This document shows positions 1 to 8,174 of a stretch of DNA of 34,493 nt, in pieces. The notes under the pieces are model-generated. The model did no database searches, was not told the DNA's origin, and saw nothing but the letters and a program-made list of their open reading frames with translations. Each line of letters starts with the position of its first letter. Position 1 is the first letter of the stretch. Origin of the DNA: a virus; IMG/VR virus record IMGVR_UViG_3300009423_000014, positions 1 to 34,493 of that record. One strand, 5' to 3'. A program made the translations under genes and the position numbers.

Positions 1-503
1 CTACCATCACTTGTAAATGTATAAGCTGTATCATTAATATTAATTCTATATAATGTAGAATCCAATACTGTATTGATAGAATACTCTACTCGTGTACAAG
101 CATTAGTTGTAATAGTAAGAGAGGCTGTAGTGACAAACCTATCTAATGTATTAGGATTTTCTAATATAGATCCAGTGTTTAATATGTAACCATTCTGCTG
201 TGTAAAACTCTGTGTAGATGTGTAGGACTTAGCTGCTGCCTGTCTAGGCACATTTAGTAGTACACCTATATCATCTAAGCTAGTACCTTCTGCTTTAAGA
301 GGATTCTGAGAATTAACTACTACTTCTAATCCTTCTTCTAGTTCAGCTATCTTTGTTGCTGTGATATTAGCATCTTGTCCAAACTTCTCATCGTCTCTAA
401 TAGCTAGATTAGGGTCTACTAATTCTTGATAAGAAGATAACATACTGGCTAGTACTTCTGGCTGTCGCCTAATGACTAACCCTTCTTCTGTTAATTCTGC
501 CAT
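1..503 (-). CDS. Baseplate J-like protein, N-terminal part (cut by window edge)
   Basis: The frame is open from an ATG at 503 to the left edge, so only about 167 N-terminal residues are seen and the C-terminus lies outside. The start has a strong ribosome site (GGAGGGG) six bases upstream. The visible protein begins MAELTEEGLVIRRQPEVLA and contains GTSLDDIGVLLNVPRQAA, the pattern found near the N-terminus of Mu gp47 / P2 J-type baseplate wedge proteins. In that family the protein forms the wedge ring that joins the hub to the fibres. It follows the gp25-like gene by 16 bases, the normal order in myovirus baseplate operons. The family call rests on the N-terminal motif and position, so it is good but not complete. 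Confidence 0.8.
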   Translation of the reverse strand, partial: MAELTEEGLVIRRQPEVLASMLSSYQELVDPNLAIRDDEKFGQDANITATKIAELEEGLEVVVNSQNPLKAEGTSLDDIGVLLNVPRQAAAKSYTSTQSFTQQNGYILNTGSILENPNTLDRFVTTASLTITTNACTRVEYSINTVLDSTLYRININDTAYTFTSDG

Positions 504-519
504 ATCCCCTCCATATTAA

Positions 520-903
520 TTATATTGATAGGACATCATTTATAGTGATAGTACTACCTTCGTTAGTTTCTGCTATAAAAGATAATGACAGTACTCTTGT
601 ACTATTATCTAATACAGAGTTGTATTCAATAATCTTAACTATATTCTCTCTATCTAGGATATCTTGCTGTACTAATGAATCTAATAACTCTTTAGTACCT
701 TTACCTAGAACAGAAACATTGTTATTCTCATTCTTAATCCAAGGTATTCCAGCTAAGGTATTGAAATCCCATTCACCTTTATAAGTGTTTAGGCTAATAA
801 TAGCTTGCTGTTTACTGGATTGTTCTATTGTACTCGTATACTGTGGTGAGCCATTTACTATGACTATATCACCATCATCACCTAATAAATAATCTACACT
901 CAT
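520..903 (-). CDS. Baseplate wedge protein, gp25/W/Mu gp46-like
   Basis: A 127-residue protein whose opening (YLLGDDGDIVIVNG), central KGEWDFNTLAGIPW and C-terminal beta segment (TRVLSLSFIAETNEGSTITI) look like the small gp25 / GPW / Mu gp46 baseplate proteins. In contractile tails this protein sits at the inner baseplate and starts sheath assembly. Its start overlaps the stop of the spike gene by four bases, which suggests coupled translation. It lies between spike and J-like genes, where a gp25-like gene is expected. The exact family (gp25 against Mu gp46) cannot be settled by eye. Confidence 0.72.
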   Translation of the reverse strand: MSVDYLLGDDGDIVIVNGSPQYTSTIEQSSKQQAIISLNTYKGEWDFNTLAGIPWIKNENNNVSVLGKGTKELLDSLVQQDILDRENIVKIIEYNSVLDNSTRVLSLSFIAETNEGSTITINDVLSI

Positions 904-1544
904 CTAAATACATGCTCCGTATCTTCCTGTGTGTTACCATCTGAATCGTTAGCTTGTTCATGATAGTGTGTTTCGCCTATCTCTACATCATTATGTAAGA
1001 TACTAGGAGTATTGATCTTTAAGGAGCCATTAGGTATATTAAGTATCTTATCCTTAAACACATCTTCTACTACATCCCCGTTAGGTTTCATCTTAATAGA
1101 AGAGCCAGCAAATTTAATCTCTACGTCTGTAGGGTTAGGGTGTAGGTTATTATTCTTAGTATATAGTCCTGCTATTGCAATAGCATCTGTCATTGCATGG
1201 CTTCTAGAGGAATAGGGGGGTAGTGTATCTACTCCATTACTATCTTCCCAGTTATCTAAATCTCTCATTGAGAACAGAAGTAATACACCATCATCTTTTT
1301 TAATAGGGAAGGATAATATACCTCCTCCTGCTGATGGGAACATTACTGGAATATTATATATTTCTTGAGGCTCTAGGTAAGTACCATCCTCATACCTTCT
1401 GCCAATAAGAGGAACAGCGTTTATAACTTGTTGTGAATTAAACTGAGATACATTAGTCACCTTGGCAGGAAGAACTGTATACACTCCAGATCTAATAGCA
1501 TCTTGTACTATTGCCTGTGTAAAATCTAAATCTGTTGTATCCAT
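900..1544 (-). CDS. Baseplate spike protein (Gp138 N-terminal domain, gpV-like)
   Basis: This 214-residue protein has the Gp138-type OB-fold pattern: an N-terminal region (AKVTNVS), then IPVMFPSAGGGILSFPIKK, then DDGVLLLFSMRDLDNW, then SHAMTDAIAIAGL. In this family these residues form the trimeric base of the membrane-piercing spike. A short beta region follows (about residues 140-190). The C-terminus carries HYH in ETHYHE, similar to the metal-binding H-x-H at the tip of Mu gp45 and P2 gpV. It is much shorter than T4 gp5 and has no lysozyme domain. Its start shares one base with the end of the hub gene, fitting a hub-spike operon. Confidence 0.82.
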   Translation of the reverse strand: MDTTDLDFTQAIVQDAIRSGVYTVLPAKVTNVSQFNSQQVINAVPLIGRRYEDGTYLEPQEIYNIPVMFPSAGGGILSFPIKKDDGVLLLFSMRDLDNWEDSNGVDTLPPYSSRSHAMTDAIAIAGLYTKNNNLHPNPTDVEIKFAGSSIKMKPNGDVVEDVFKDKILNIPNGSLKINTPSILHNDVEIGETHYHEQANDSDGNTQEDTEHVFR

Positions 1545-2566
1545 TATCTACTCGCTATACTGGCTATTGTATCCCATTTACTACCTTCGTAATCTAAGGC
1601 GTGTTTAACGTGGACTACATCATAAGTACCTGCATATCCATCATCTGTATTAAGTTCTATATCTAATAAGTCTGTTTTAATGCGACCATCTAAGGAAGTA
1701 TTAATCACCACACCTACTTTACCCTTCTCCTTGAAGCTAGATCCTGTGGAGTCTTTCTTTGAACGTATAGGAGCTTTAAGATGTCTCTTCTCTATAGTAA
1801 GCGTGTCTCGTCTAACTACTGAACCATATAGACTACGTTTAGGTACAACGTATATCTTACCTAATGAAATATACATCTCATAGTTAACCTCAGCTACTAA
1901 GTCTTGTAACTCTTTAAGTGCATTGCCCTCATAGTTACGTCCATTGATTAATGTACGAGATGTAGGGTTACCATTTAAATTTAAATTAGATATGATACTA
2001 TTAGGTACTGTATTTATTTGTAATATATTCTCTATAGGATCTCTATGGAAGATACCTGTAGGTAGTCCATTGTCACCTAAGAAAGTAAGCAGTCCTTGTA
2101 TAGCATCTCCATAAGTTGTATTAGGAGGAGCAACACCAGATACTCTCAGATTAGTAAGTGTATTCCTAGAGTCTCTACAGAAGATAGTGGTTATCAACTC
2201 TGTACCCTTTTCAACAGTACTTATAGCTTCTATGTCTCCTAAGAATAGTAAAGGTAAATCTTCTATTTGATCTATATAACCCGCCTCTAGGTAGACTGTA
2301 TCTTCTTCTTTAATCTGGTTTAAAGTATCCTCTGATAGATTATACAAGGTAATCTTAGCAGGACCATTAATACCATTCTTACTTTTACGTGTATAGTCAA
2401 TATCAGCAGTCATCTGATGTTGTGTGAATACTAAGCTTTGTCTTTCTTCTGTGAGGTAATTTTCTTGTATACCTCCTGAAAATACTTCATCATTCTTTAC
2501 TTTAGAGATAAGAGCATCTTTTCTTGCGATAGTGAGTTTGTAAGCTCTATTAAAATTAGCCACCAT
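1544..2566 (-). CDS. Baseplate hub protein (gp27/gpD-like)
   Basis: A 340-residue protein lying directly upstream of the spike gene. Its pattern fits tail hub proteins of the gp27/gpD type: an early beta-rich region with ITLYNLSEDTLNQI and EEDTVYLEAGY, followed by LFLGDIEAISTVEKG and the later LVAEVNYEMYISLGKIYVVPK. In this family trimers form the ring that connects the tail tube to the spike. The first ten codons overlap the preceding plug gene by 11 bases. No enzymatic motif is visible. The call rests on beta-strand pattern and position between plug and spike. Confidence 0.75.
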   Translation of the reverse strand: MVANFNRAYKLTIARKDALISKVKNDEVFSGGIQENYLTEERQSLVFTQHQMTADIDYTRKSKNGINGPAKITLYNLSEDTLNQIKEEDTVYLEAGYIDQIEDLPLLFLGDIEAISTVEKGTELITTIFCRDSRNTLTNLRVSGVAPPNTTYGDAIQGLLTFLGDNGLPTGIFHRDPIENILQINTVPNSIISNLNLNGNPTSRTLINGRNYEGNALKELQDLVAEVNYEMYISLGKIYVVPKRSLYGSVVRRDTLTIEKRHLKAPIRSKKDSTGSSFKEKGKVGVVINTSLDGRIKTDLLDIELNTDDGYAGTYDVVHVKHALDYEGSKWDTIASIASR

Positions 2567-2888
2567 CTATCTCCTCTTGAGAGAAATAAACCAACTCATA
2601 GTCTTTACCAATACCTAGATTACTCCTTCCTAGTTTTTCTACGGTGTTATTAACCCTCTGGCATACAATATCTCCATCAAATTCATCTAAAAGATATCTG
2701 AGGAGTAAGGATTGATCTGGCATAACTTTCACGCCTCCTTTTATAAGAGTGTTACTATCAGAGTATAAATCAAAATACCATGCCTTATCTTTTGAGTTAA
2801 ACCTAAATACTATTACATAAGAATTGGCACCTAGTGCTAGCCTATGCTTTGCAGATGCTTGTTCAGGTATATTTATCCCTTGGGGCAT
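2556..2888 (-). CDS. Baseplate plug protein, Pam3 gp18-like
   Basis: A compact 110-residue protein with the pattern N-SYVIVFRFNSKDKAWYFDLYS followed by LIKGGVKVMPDQSLLLRY and a final acidic EEIDGG. This resembles the small family described as the plug of the cyanophage Pam3 baseplate, which closes the central channel next to the hub and spike. It lies five bases from the Dit-like gene and overlaps the hub gene by 11 bases, the place where this family is usually encoded. The match is recalled from family pattern and has not been searched. Confidence 0.68.
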   Translation of the reverse strand: MPQGINIPEQASAKHRLALGANSYVIVFRFNSKDKAWYFDLYSDSNTLIKGGVKVMPDQSLLLRYLLDEFDGDIVCQRVNNTVEKLGRSNLGIGKDYELVYFSQEEIDGG

Positions 2889-2893
2889 ATCTT

Positions 2894-3529
2894 CTACTCT
2901 CTGAGTGTAGGGTTTAAGGAAGGATCCTCGGAGGTAAAATCAAACCTAGTGAAAGCACCAGTATCTTTATTTACCTCTCCTATATTACCTACCCTATTAG
3001 ATGTAACTTTATCTTCTGGAGCAGGGGCTACTTCTACTACAGCATCCTTGACTTTAATTGAAACAGTTTTAACACTAATTGAAGGTTTGTCTATAATCCT
3101 GACTTTCTTGAAGCGTATATTTACATTATAAGCCACATCTCCAGCTTTAGTTATTCCATGTTTCCTATCTTGGGTGAACGTAGCTGATACTATTGCACAA
3201 CTTGTTATAGACTTGTAAGTCTTAGTGCCACCTTGTGTAACAGTATCTAACCCTACATTTATTTTAACTAACTCTTTAGCTAATCGTATTCTTTCTATTT
3301 CTGCTATAAAAGATGAAGGGTGTTGATCTAAACCATTGGCATTAACACTACTAATTATACCTCTCATAGTAATACTATCTCCATAGTTCACTATGTTATC
3401 AGAGGCAAATCCTCCATCCTCAACGGAAAACTCTGTTACCTTAGAATCCAAGGATCTGGATATAGTAGTAGTAGCATCTAGACCGAAGGCGTCAAATGCT
3501 GTGACTATTGAAAAATATGATTCACTCAT
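2894..3529 (-). CDS. Dit-like tail/baseplate protein
   Basis: A 211-residue protein between tape measure and plug. The first 150 residues are beta-rich (DSKVTEFSVEDGGFASDNIV, YGDSITMRGIIS, then CAIVSATFTQDRKHG and VAYNVNIRFKKVRI), the pattern of Dit-like or tube-initiator proteins that link the last tube ring to the baseplate. After about residue 155 it has a Val/Lys/Pro-rich stretch that is probably flexible. Its place right after the tape measure supports a tube-baseplate adaptor. Assignment to an exact family (Dit-like, T4 gp48/gp54 equivalent, LysM type) is uncertain. Confidence 0.6.
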   Translation of the reverse strand: MSESYFSIVTAFDAFGLDATTTISRSLDSKVTEFSVEDGGFASDNIVNYGDSITMRGIISSVNANGLDQHPSSFIAEIERIRLAKELVKINVGLDTVTQGGTKTYKSITSCAIVSATFTQDRKHGITKAGDVAYNVNIRFKKVRIIDKPSISVKTVSIKVKDAVVEVAPAPEDKVTSNRVGNIGEVNKDTGAFTRFDFTSEDPSLNPTLRE

Positions 3530-3538
3530 TTATTATCC

Positions 3539-5503
3539 TTATACAAGAGGGAATGAACTATGTGCCATATCTCTAAACTCTTTAACAACATCTTCTGCAA
3601 TCTCGCGAGCATTCCCACCATCTCCGGAAGTAACTTGTAAATTCTCCACGTGGAAAGTAGGTTGGTTACTACTAGATGCAGTTTTATTACTCACAGATCT
3701 TTCTAGGTTTTTAATCTCTAATGAGGTATCCCCTCCTGAGAATTTATCATATAAGAAGGTCAACCCTTCCATGAGTAAATATAAAGGTAGGAATCTTTTC
3801 ATTAATAAAGTTGCAGCAGAACGTATAGCCATTAAAGACCCTGCGAAAGTAAAACCTGCTTTAGACGCGGTGAATAGTCCAGCAGATAATCCCATAGCTT
3901 TTGCAGCCGCACCTCCTAATACTATAGACATCTTAGCTAATCCAGATATCAATAGAGGTATTAGGAAAGTACTTAGTAATTGAATAACCCTTGTTATACC
4001 TTCCCCTTCTTCTGCACCTAATAGTTCTGCTAATTTGCCTAACATTCTAAAAGGAAGTGCTATATACTCTGCTAATCTACCAAAAGTATACCCCAGTGCT
4101 GTAAGTGCAGGTGTTACTGCCTTAATAAGATTAGCTAAACCTCCAAATATGTTCTTAAACATATCATCTAATCCAGAAGCAGCCATTTTATCAATAGCTA
4201 CATCTCTGGCATTGATCATCCTAGTCTCTTCCGCAGAGATAGAAGATTTAAACTTAGCTAAAGCTCCTGTTTGTCTAGCCTGTTCACTCATAATCTTAGC
4301 AGATAGGTCTACAAACTTTTTAGCATCTACACCCATAAGTTTGAATGTATCTTTGAAACTCTTCTTACCGTCATCTGCCACTTGAGATACTTCATATCCC
4401 ATCTCAACTAATGCGTCTTTAGCTGCACCATAGAACGCTGGCATCTGATCCACAATCTGATTTATTTCTTGAGCCTGTACTACAGATCCCGACATCATTT
4501 GCCTAAAACCTAGAAAAGCTAATTTAGCGGATTCAGCACTTGTAGCGGAACCTGCTAGTGCCTCGGAAATGTTTATAAAAACTTCCCTAGCTTTTTCTCC
4601 CGATACTCCAGAAGATAACGCTGCCACGTTAAACGTAGCGAATGCCTTGGCTGTGTCTTTAAATCTAAGTCCTAAGTCATGAGTAAGGTCTTTTACAAAC
4701 TCCAGATCTTTGGCAGATTGTTTAGCACTACCAGATGCCAATAGAGATGCGACACCTATACTTTCCATGTCCTGAGCTGTTCTTTTAAGAAAACCTACAC
4801 CTCCTATTACGGCGAACACAGATATCCAACTTCTTGCCATGTTCTTTAAAGACTGACCTAGACCATCTGCTGCAAACTTCTGTGCATTAAAGTTTCTTGT
4901 TATAGCTGTAGTAGTTTTATTTAAACGTGTAACTTTAGTTATAGTGTCTTGTAGAGTTTCTTTATACTGTAAGAATTGCCTATCGCCTTTCTTGACAGAA
5001 GAGTTTAGTAAATCCTGAGCATTCTTTAAATGTTTAATGTGCTTTTCAAGTGCCGCCATCTGAGCTTTAGCTTGAGGTGAATTACTACCTTTCAGGCCAG
5101 CCATTTGACTATCAATCTTGTGTCTAGCTTGAGCTATTCTACGGTTCTCTGTTAGTAGAGTAGCTTCTTGCCTTAAAGCATTAGCCTCTGCAACTGCACT
5201 CTGTCTCTTGTGCATAGCTAGAGCTTGTTCATGTGCTATCTCTTTTCTAGCCTCGCGAGTCTTCTCTGCTGCAAGCTCCCTTCCTAATTGCTGTTGTTCT
5301 TTTAAAGCACGTTTCCTATCTTCTATAATACCTTTAGTATGTGCTTTATCAATATCGTGAGAGCCTTCTACTTTAACTTTTCTTTGCGTCTTTGCAGTAA
5401 GGTTATCTAAGTTCTTAAACCTAGTCTCTATATCTTTAAAACCCTTCTCTATTAAGGAGCCATCCCATTGTATTTGCATGGTATGGTTGTCATCTAATAA
5501 CAT
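3539..5503 (-). CDS. Tape measure protein
   Basis: At 654 residues this is the longest tail gene. Residues 1-200 are highly charged and helical, a likely coiled coil (KRALKEQQQLGRELAAEKTR, then many A/E/K/R heptads). Residues about 220-400 contain the tape measure N-terminal domain pattern, with FNVAALSSGVSGEKAREVF, FLGFRQMMSGSVVQAQEI and DQMPAFYGAAKDAL. Residues about 440-600 have several hydrophobic segments (FLIPLLISGLA, LPLYLLMEGLTFLY) of the kind that enter the host membrane during DNA ejection. The ATG at 5503 has an AGAGG site in front and lies three bases after the frameshifted chaperone stop. A second in-frame ATG eight codons in is possible but has no better site. Length fits a fairly short contractile tail. 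Confidence 0.9.
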   Translation of the reverse strand: MLLDDNHTMQIQWDGSLIEKGFKDIETRFKNLDNLTAKTQRKVKVEGSHDIDKAHTKGIIEDRKRALKEQQQLGRELAAEKTREARKEIAHEQALAMHKRQSAVAEANALRQEATLLTENRRIAQARHKIDSQMAGLKGSNSPQAKAQMAALEKHIKHLKNAQDLLNSSVKKGDRQFLQYKETLQDTITKVTRLNKTTTAITRNFNAQKFAADGLGQSLKNMARSWISVFAVIGGVGFLKRTAQDMESIGVASLLASGSAKQSAKDLEFVKDLTHDLGLRFKDTAKAFATFNVAALSSGVSGEKAREVFINISEALAGSATSAESAKLAFLGFRQMMSGSVVQAQEINQIVDQMPAFYGAAKDALVEMGYEVSQVADDGKKSFKDTFKLMGVDAKKFVDLSAKIMSEQARQTGALAKFKSSISAEETRMINARDVAIDKMAASGLDDMFKNIFGGLANLIKAVTPALTALGYTFGRLAEYIALPFRMLGKLAELLGAEEGEGITRVIQLLSTFLIPLLISGLAKMSIVLGGAAAKAMGLSAGLFTASKAGFTFAGSLMAIRSAATLLMKRFLPLYLLMEGLTFLYDKFSGGDTSLEIKNLERSVSNKTASSSNQPTFHVENLQVTSGDGGNAREIAEDVVKEFRDMAHSSFPLV

Positions 5504-5506
5504 AAG

Positions 5507-5809
5507 CTAACCTCTCCCTCTAGAGTTCTTTTCTTCGTCATCCTTGTGATAAGCCATCTCATAGGATTCATTTATATCTATATACTCTTTTAGTTTATAT
5601 AACCTCTGGAGTGTATATTCATGTAATAATGTGTTGATAGATTGATCAGCGGAAGGACAAAACTTACTGTTTGCTATCCGCATAATCAATATATCAATGG
5701 GATCTAAAGTGGACTTCTCTTTGACTAAGCTTCTGATGGAGTCTCTGTATCTTCCACTGTCTTGTTCTGGCTCATCATTGAAAGGATTTGAGTAGAACTT
5801 ACTCCCCCC
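5507..5809 (-). CDS. -1 frame extension of the tail assembly chaperone (GT-like part)
   Basis: The -1 frame is open without a stop from the slippery run at 5803-5809 to the TAG at 5507, about 100 codons. Shifting at that run would join the first 140 residues of the chaperone to two Gly codons and then 98 residues, a fusion of 240 residues. The extension starts SKFYSNPFNDEPEQDSGRYR and ends with the charged YHKDDEEKNSRGRG. Part of it could start alone at TTG 5689, but no ribosome site is visible there. In lambda and many other phages the frameshifted G-GT fusion loads tape measure protein during tube assembly, and this extension lies directly before the tape measure gene. Confidence 0.8.
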   Translation of the reverse strand, partial: GGSKFYSNPFNDEPEQDSGRYRDSIRSLVKEKSTLDPIDILIMRIANSKFCPSADQSINTLLHEYTLQRLYKLKEYIDINESYEMAYHKDDEEKNSRGRG

Positions 5810-6228
5810 ATCTCCGAAAAGCCTTGGATAAAAACATTAGGGCTTATACCATTCTCCTCTATAGACCAAGCTAAGAACACTGGAAGCTTGCCTAGATTCT
5901 TACCACGAAAGTAAGTGTCAAAGTTCATGGCTACTCCATTTTCTTCCATGTTAGCTGTCAGTGTTTTTAAAAGAGGAACTATACTCTTCTTTCCTAGTGC
6001 AGATACAAGAGTCATAGCCATATTCTTACCAGCGTCCATATCCTTTAGATCAGCTAAACTCTCTATACCATCAAAAGCTCCAGAGTCAAATGCACTACCA
6101 ATAGGCATTGCAAATAACTGTGCTAATTCACTAGCTGCTTCAATTGCTTGAGAAGTAGTAAGCAACTTTAATGTGTATTGCTTACCTCCTATCTCTTTCT
6201 GTACTATATCTTGTCCTAATAAACTCAC
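5725..6228 (-). CDS. Tail assembly chaperone (G-like), frame 0 product
   Basis: A 167-residue protein between tail tube and tape measure, the fixed position of tail chaperones. It begins at GTG 6228, with a purine-rich GAGGGG about ten bases upstream. It opens with IGGKQYTLKLLTTSQAIEA and is mainly helical after that. The sequence near the 3' end contains GGGGGGA in the correct phase for -1 slippage (codons ATG GGG GGA), and the frame 0 stop follows 26 codons later at 5725. In known systems the short form is made in excess and the fusion is a minor product. Family identity is inferred from position, length and the frameshift. Confidence 0.8.
   Translation of the reverse strand: MSLLGQDIVQKEIGGKQYTLKLLTTSQAIEAASELAQLFAMPIGSAFDSGAFDGIESLADLKDMDAGKNMAMTLVSALGKKSIVPLLKTLTANMEENGVAMNFDTYFRGKNLGKLPVFLAWSIEENGISPNVFIQGFSEMGGVSSTQILSMMSQNKTVEDTETPSEA
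5803..5809 (-). promoter_or_regulatory. Slippery heptamer for -1 programmed frameshift
   Basis: The minus strand reads G GGG GGA in frame with the chaperone, a standard X XXY YYZ heptamer. Both tRNAs could re-pair after moving back one base. The new frame is open for about 98 further codons and ends just before the tape measure gene. No strong downstream stem was found by eye. Known phage cases do not all need one. Confidence 0.78.
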
Positions 6229-6272
6229 TTGTATAATCCCCTCTGAATTATGGTTTAATGTAACCTGCTAAG

Positions 6273-6773
6273 TTACACTTTAAATTGACTTAATGTTTCT
6301 ACTGTACCTACGATTCCACCTAATGCAGCAGCTTCTTCTGTCATACCTTCTGGCAATTCTAGGTAAACATAATCTGCACAGAAGAGAGTCCACGTTCTAT
6401 CCTGAGCTTGTGCGCCAAACCCAAGAGTAGGGCCTTTCTTAATATGGCAGTTTCTTAACTGCACTAATGCACCACCTGATGGATCAGATAAGGTCATTGA
6501 ACCTCTATATAAACCACCTGATAGTCTTTGTGCATTAATAACATTAGAAAGGAACTTGTTAGTTAAAGATGTTTGTTGCAGAGTTAGCTCAAACATTCCT
6601 GTCTGATCTGGGCTAACTGAAATACCTACTTCTCCGAAAGCACCTACATCCTCATTTGTGAAATCTGAGTTCTGTTCAATACTGGCGAAGCTATCTGCAA
6701 CACCTGTAATGCTTTGCTCTAGAAAAGATAATTCTACTTGTCTACTTACATAGACGGGTAATTGACTAGACAT
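6273..6773 (-). CDS. Tail tube protein (DUF3277-like)
   Basis: A 166-residue protein next to the sheath. Its pattern resembles the DUF3277 tube family: FGEVGISVSPDQTGMFELTL, then NKFLSNVINAQRL, then LVQLRNCHIKKGPTLGFG, then RTWTLFCADYVYLELP. Many copies stack as hexamers to make the inner tube of the contractile tail. An AAGGAG ribosome site lies about eleven bases upstream of the ATG. The sheath gene lies 14 bases upstream and the chaperone 44 bases downstream, the classical sheath-tube-chaperone order. Confidence 0.85.
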   Translation of the reverse strand: MSSQLPVYVSRQVELSFLEQSITGVADSFASIEQNSDFTNEDVGAFGEVGISVSPDQTGMFELTLQQTSLTNKFLSNVINAQRLSGGLYRGSMTLSDPSGGALVQLRNCHIKKGPTLGFGAQAQDRTWTLFCADYVYLELPEGMTEEAAALGGIVGTVETLSQFKV

Positions 6774-6787
6774 TTATATAATACTCC

Positions 6788-8140
6788 TTATGATTCTGCT
6801 TCGTAAGTTAAGCTGCCTAGTATGACAACAATCTGAATACCACCTGCTAAGTATGCAGTGAAGCCTCCGTTATAAATCCTACTAGCGACATCTGCAAAAC
6901 TTACATCTGAACGTTTAGGGAAGTTAATCACATAAGGATTATCTTTCTGTAAGATATTAGCTTGCGTTTCTGTTTCAATGTAGCGGTCTAGTGTAGAAGA
7001 TAGTACGTTCTTTAATCGTGCAATACCTGAATCTGTGTAAGCAATCTTATCTTCACGTATCATAAAGTTCTGATAATTCTCTCTAACTCTTGCAGTTAAG
7101 AAGTCTCTATCTCTCATAACATCTGCAAATACAGTGGCTGTACCAGATGAAGTACCTTGACGTGTAATTGCAACACCCGCTACTACCTCTGTAAATGAAC
7201 CATTACTATTGACTAGATTGGTCTTATCCGTTGTACTTAAATAGTTACCTGTTAGTGGGTTCTTAGCTGCTTCTATCTTAGTAACATTGTTAGCTACAAT
7301 CCTCTTACCTGCATCATAAGGTGCTAGGATAGAGATGTATTCCATCTCAGGAAACTTAGTATCTGCATCATGGTGAAACCAGTAGTATGTCCTATCACGT
7401 GCTTCTTGCTTTAGTTGTGCAGGGGTATGTGTAGCTGATTCTGAGTAAACACCTAAATCTGCTTGCTCTTGTGTAGATACCCAGTACTGCTTAGTACGTG
7501 CTTGAATATCTTGAGCTAATGCTAATACAAATGCTTGACTATGATCACTACATGCTACAAAATAGAAGTCATCATCTGCATCTGTAATAGTTGCCATCAT
7601 ATCTGCTGCTGATTGTGTAGTAACAGTTGTGTAAGTAAACTTGGCTACGTCTGTAACTGCATAAACTGCTGTACCAGATTTAGATAATGTAATACTACCT
7701 GTATCATCTACGACAGTAACACCTGCTGGTGATCCTAATGCAGTAAAGATAGCAGTAGCAATAGTAGAAGCTGTCTCTGAACCTGTAGTAGTTGTAAAGG
7801 TAGCAGTGGTAGTTACATCTGCTGTATCTAATACTTCTAAGGTGTAGATCTGACCTGCCGCTGTAGCTGCTTCTGGCGTGAAAGTAATGCTATCTACTTC
7901 CCTACGGCCTACTTTAACAATAATAGGATCTACGTCTTGAGCATAAGCTGATTGCATAGCTGCATAAACGTTAGAGCTAGTGGGGATATCTGCTTTAATA
8001 GCATCAAATGATGTATATGATCTTGTTTGTTCTTTAAACCAGACGTGATCAGCAATGAAAATAGGAGTACCAAAAGATTCCCTATTAACGGCTGTAACGT
8101 CTAGTGCTATGTTCACCGTGACAAATGGTTGATATGACAA
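6788..8140 (-). CDS. Tail sheath protein (DUF3383-like)
   Basis: A 450-residue protein with an N-terminal MSYQPFVTVNIALDVTAVNR and a C-terminal SDVSFADVASRIYNGGFTAY then GGIQIVVILGSLTYE, the pattern of DUF3383 sheath proteins. In the middle, residues about 85-185 are Thr/Ala/Val-rich, probably an outward-facing insertion domain. The sheath contracts to drive the tube through the host envelope. The start codon is TTG at 8140 with AGGAG seven bases upstream, and no ATG or GTG in the same area gives a full-length family N-terminus. A TTG start is unusual for such an abundant protein. Confidence 0.88.
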   Translation of the reverse strand: MSYQPFVTVNIALDVTAVNRESFGTPIFIADHVWFKEQTRSYTSFDAIKADIPTSSNVYAAMQSAYAQDVDPIIVKVGRREVDSITFTPEAATAAGQIYTLEVLDTADVTTTATFTTTTGSETASTIATAIFTALGSPAGVTVVDDTGSITLSKSGTAVYAVTDVAKFTYTTVTTQSAADMMATITDADDDFYFVACSDHSQAFVLALAQDIQARTKQYWVSTQEQADLGVYSESATHTPAQLKQEARDRTYYWFHHDADTKFPEMEYISILAPYDAGKRIVANNVTKIEAAKNPLTGNYLSTTDKTNLVNSNGSFTEVVAGVAITRQGTSSGTATVFADVMRDRDFLTARVRENYQNFMIREDKIAYTDSGIARLKNVLSSTLDRYIETETQANILQKDNPYVINFPKRSDVSFADVASRIYNGGFTAYLAGGIQIVVILGSLTYEAES

Positions 8141-8174
8141 AGTATTTCTCCTGTTAAGAAATGTTATTTAATTA

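Noticed and set aside
3393-3983. Long plus-strand ORF opposite the tape measure and Dit-like genes
   Set aside because: It lies wholly antisense to two well-supported genes, has no ribosome site, and its composition is that of a shadow frame.
5507-5689. Independent 60-codon gene starting at TTG 5689
   Set aside because: No ribosome site precedes it, and the open -1 frame joining it to the chaperone explains it better.
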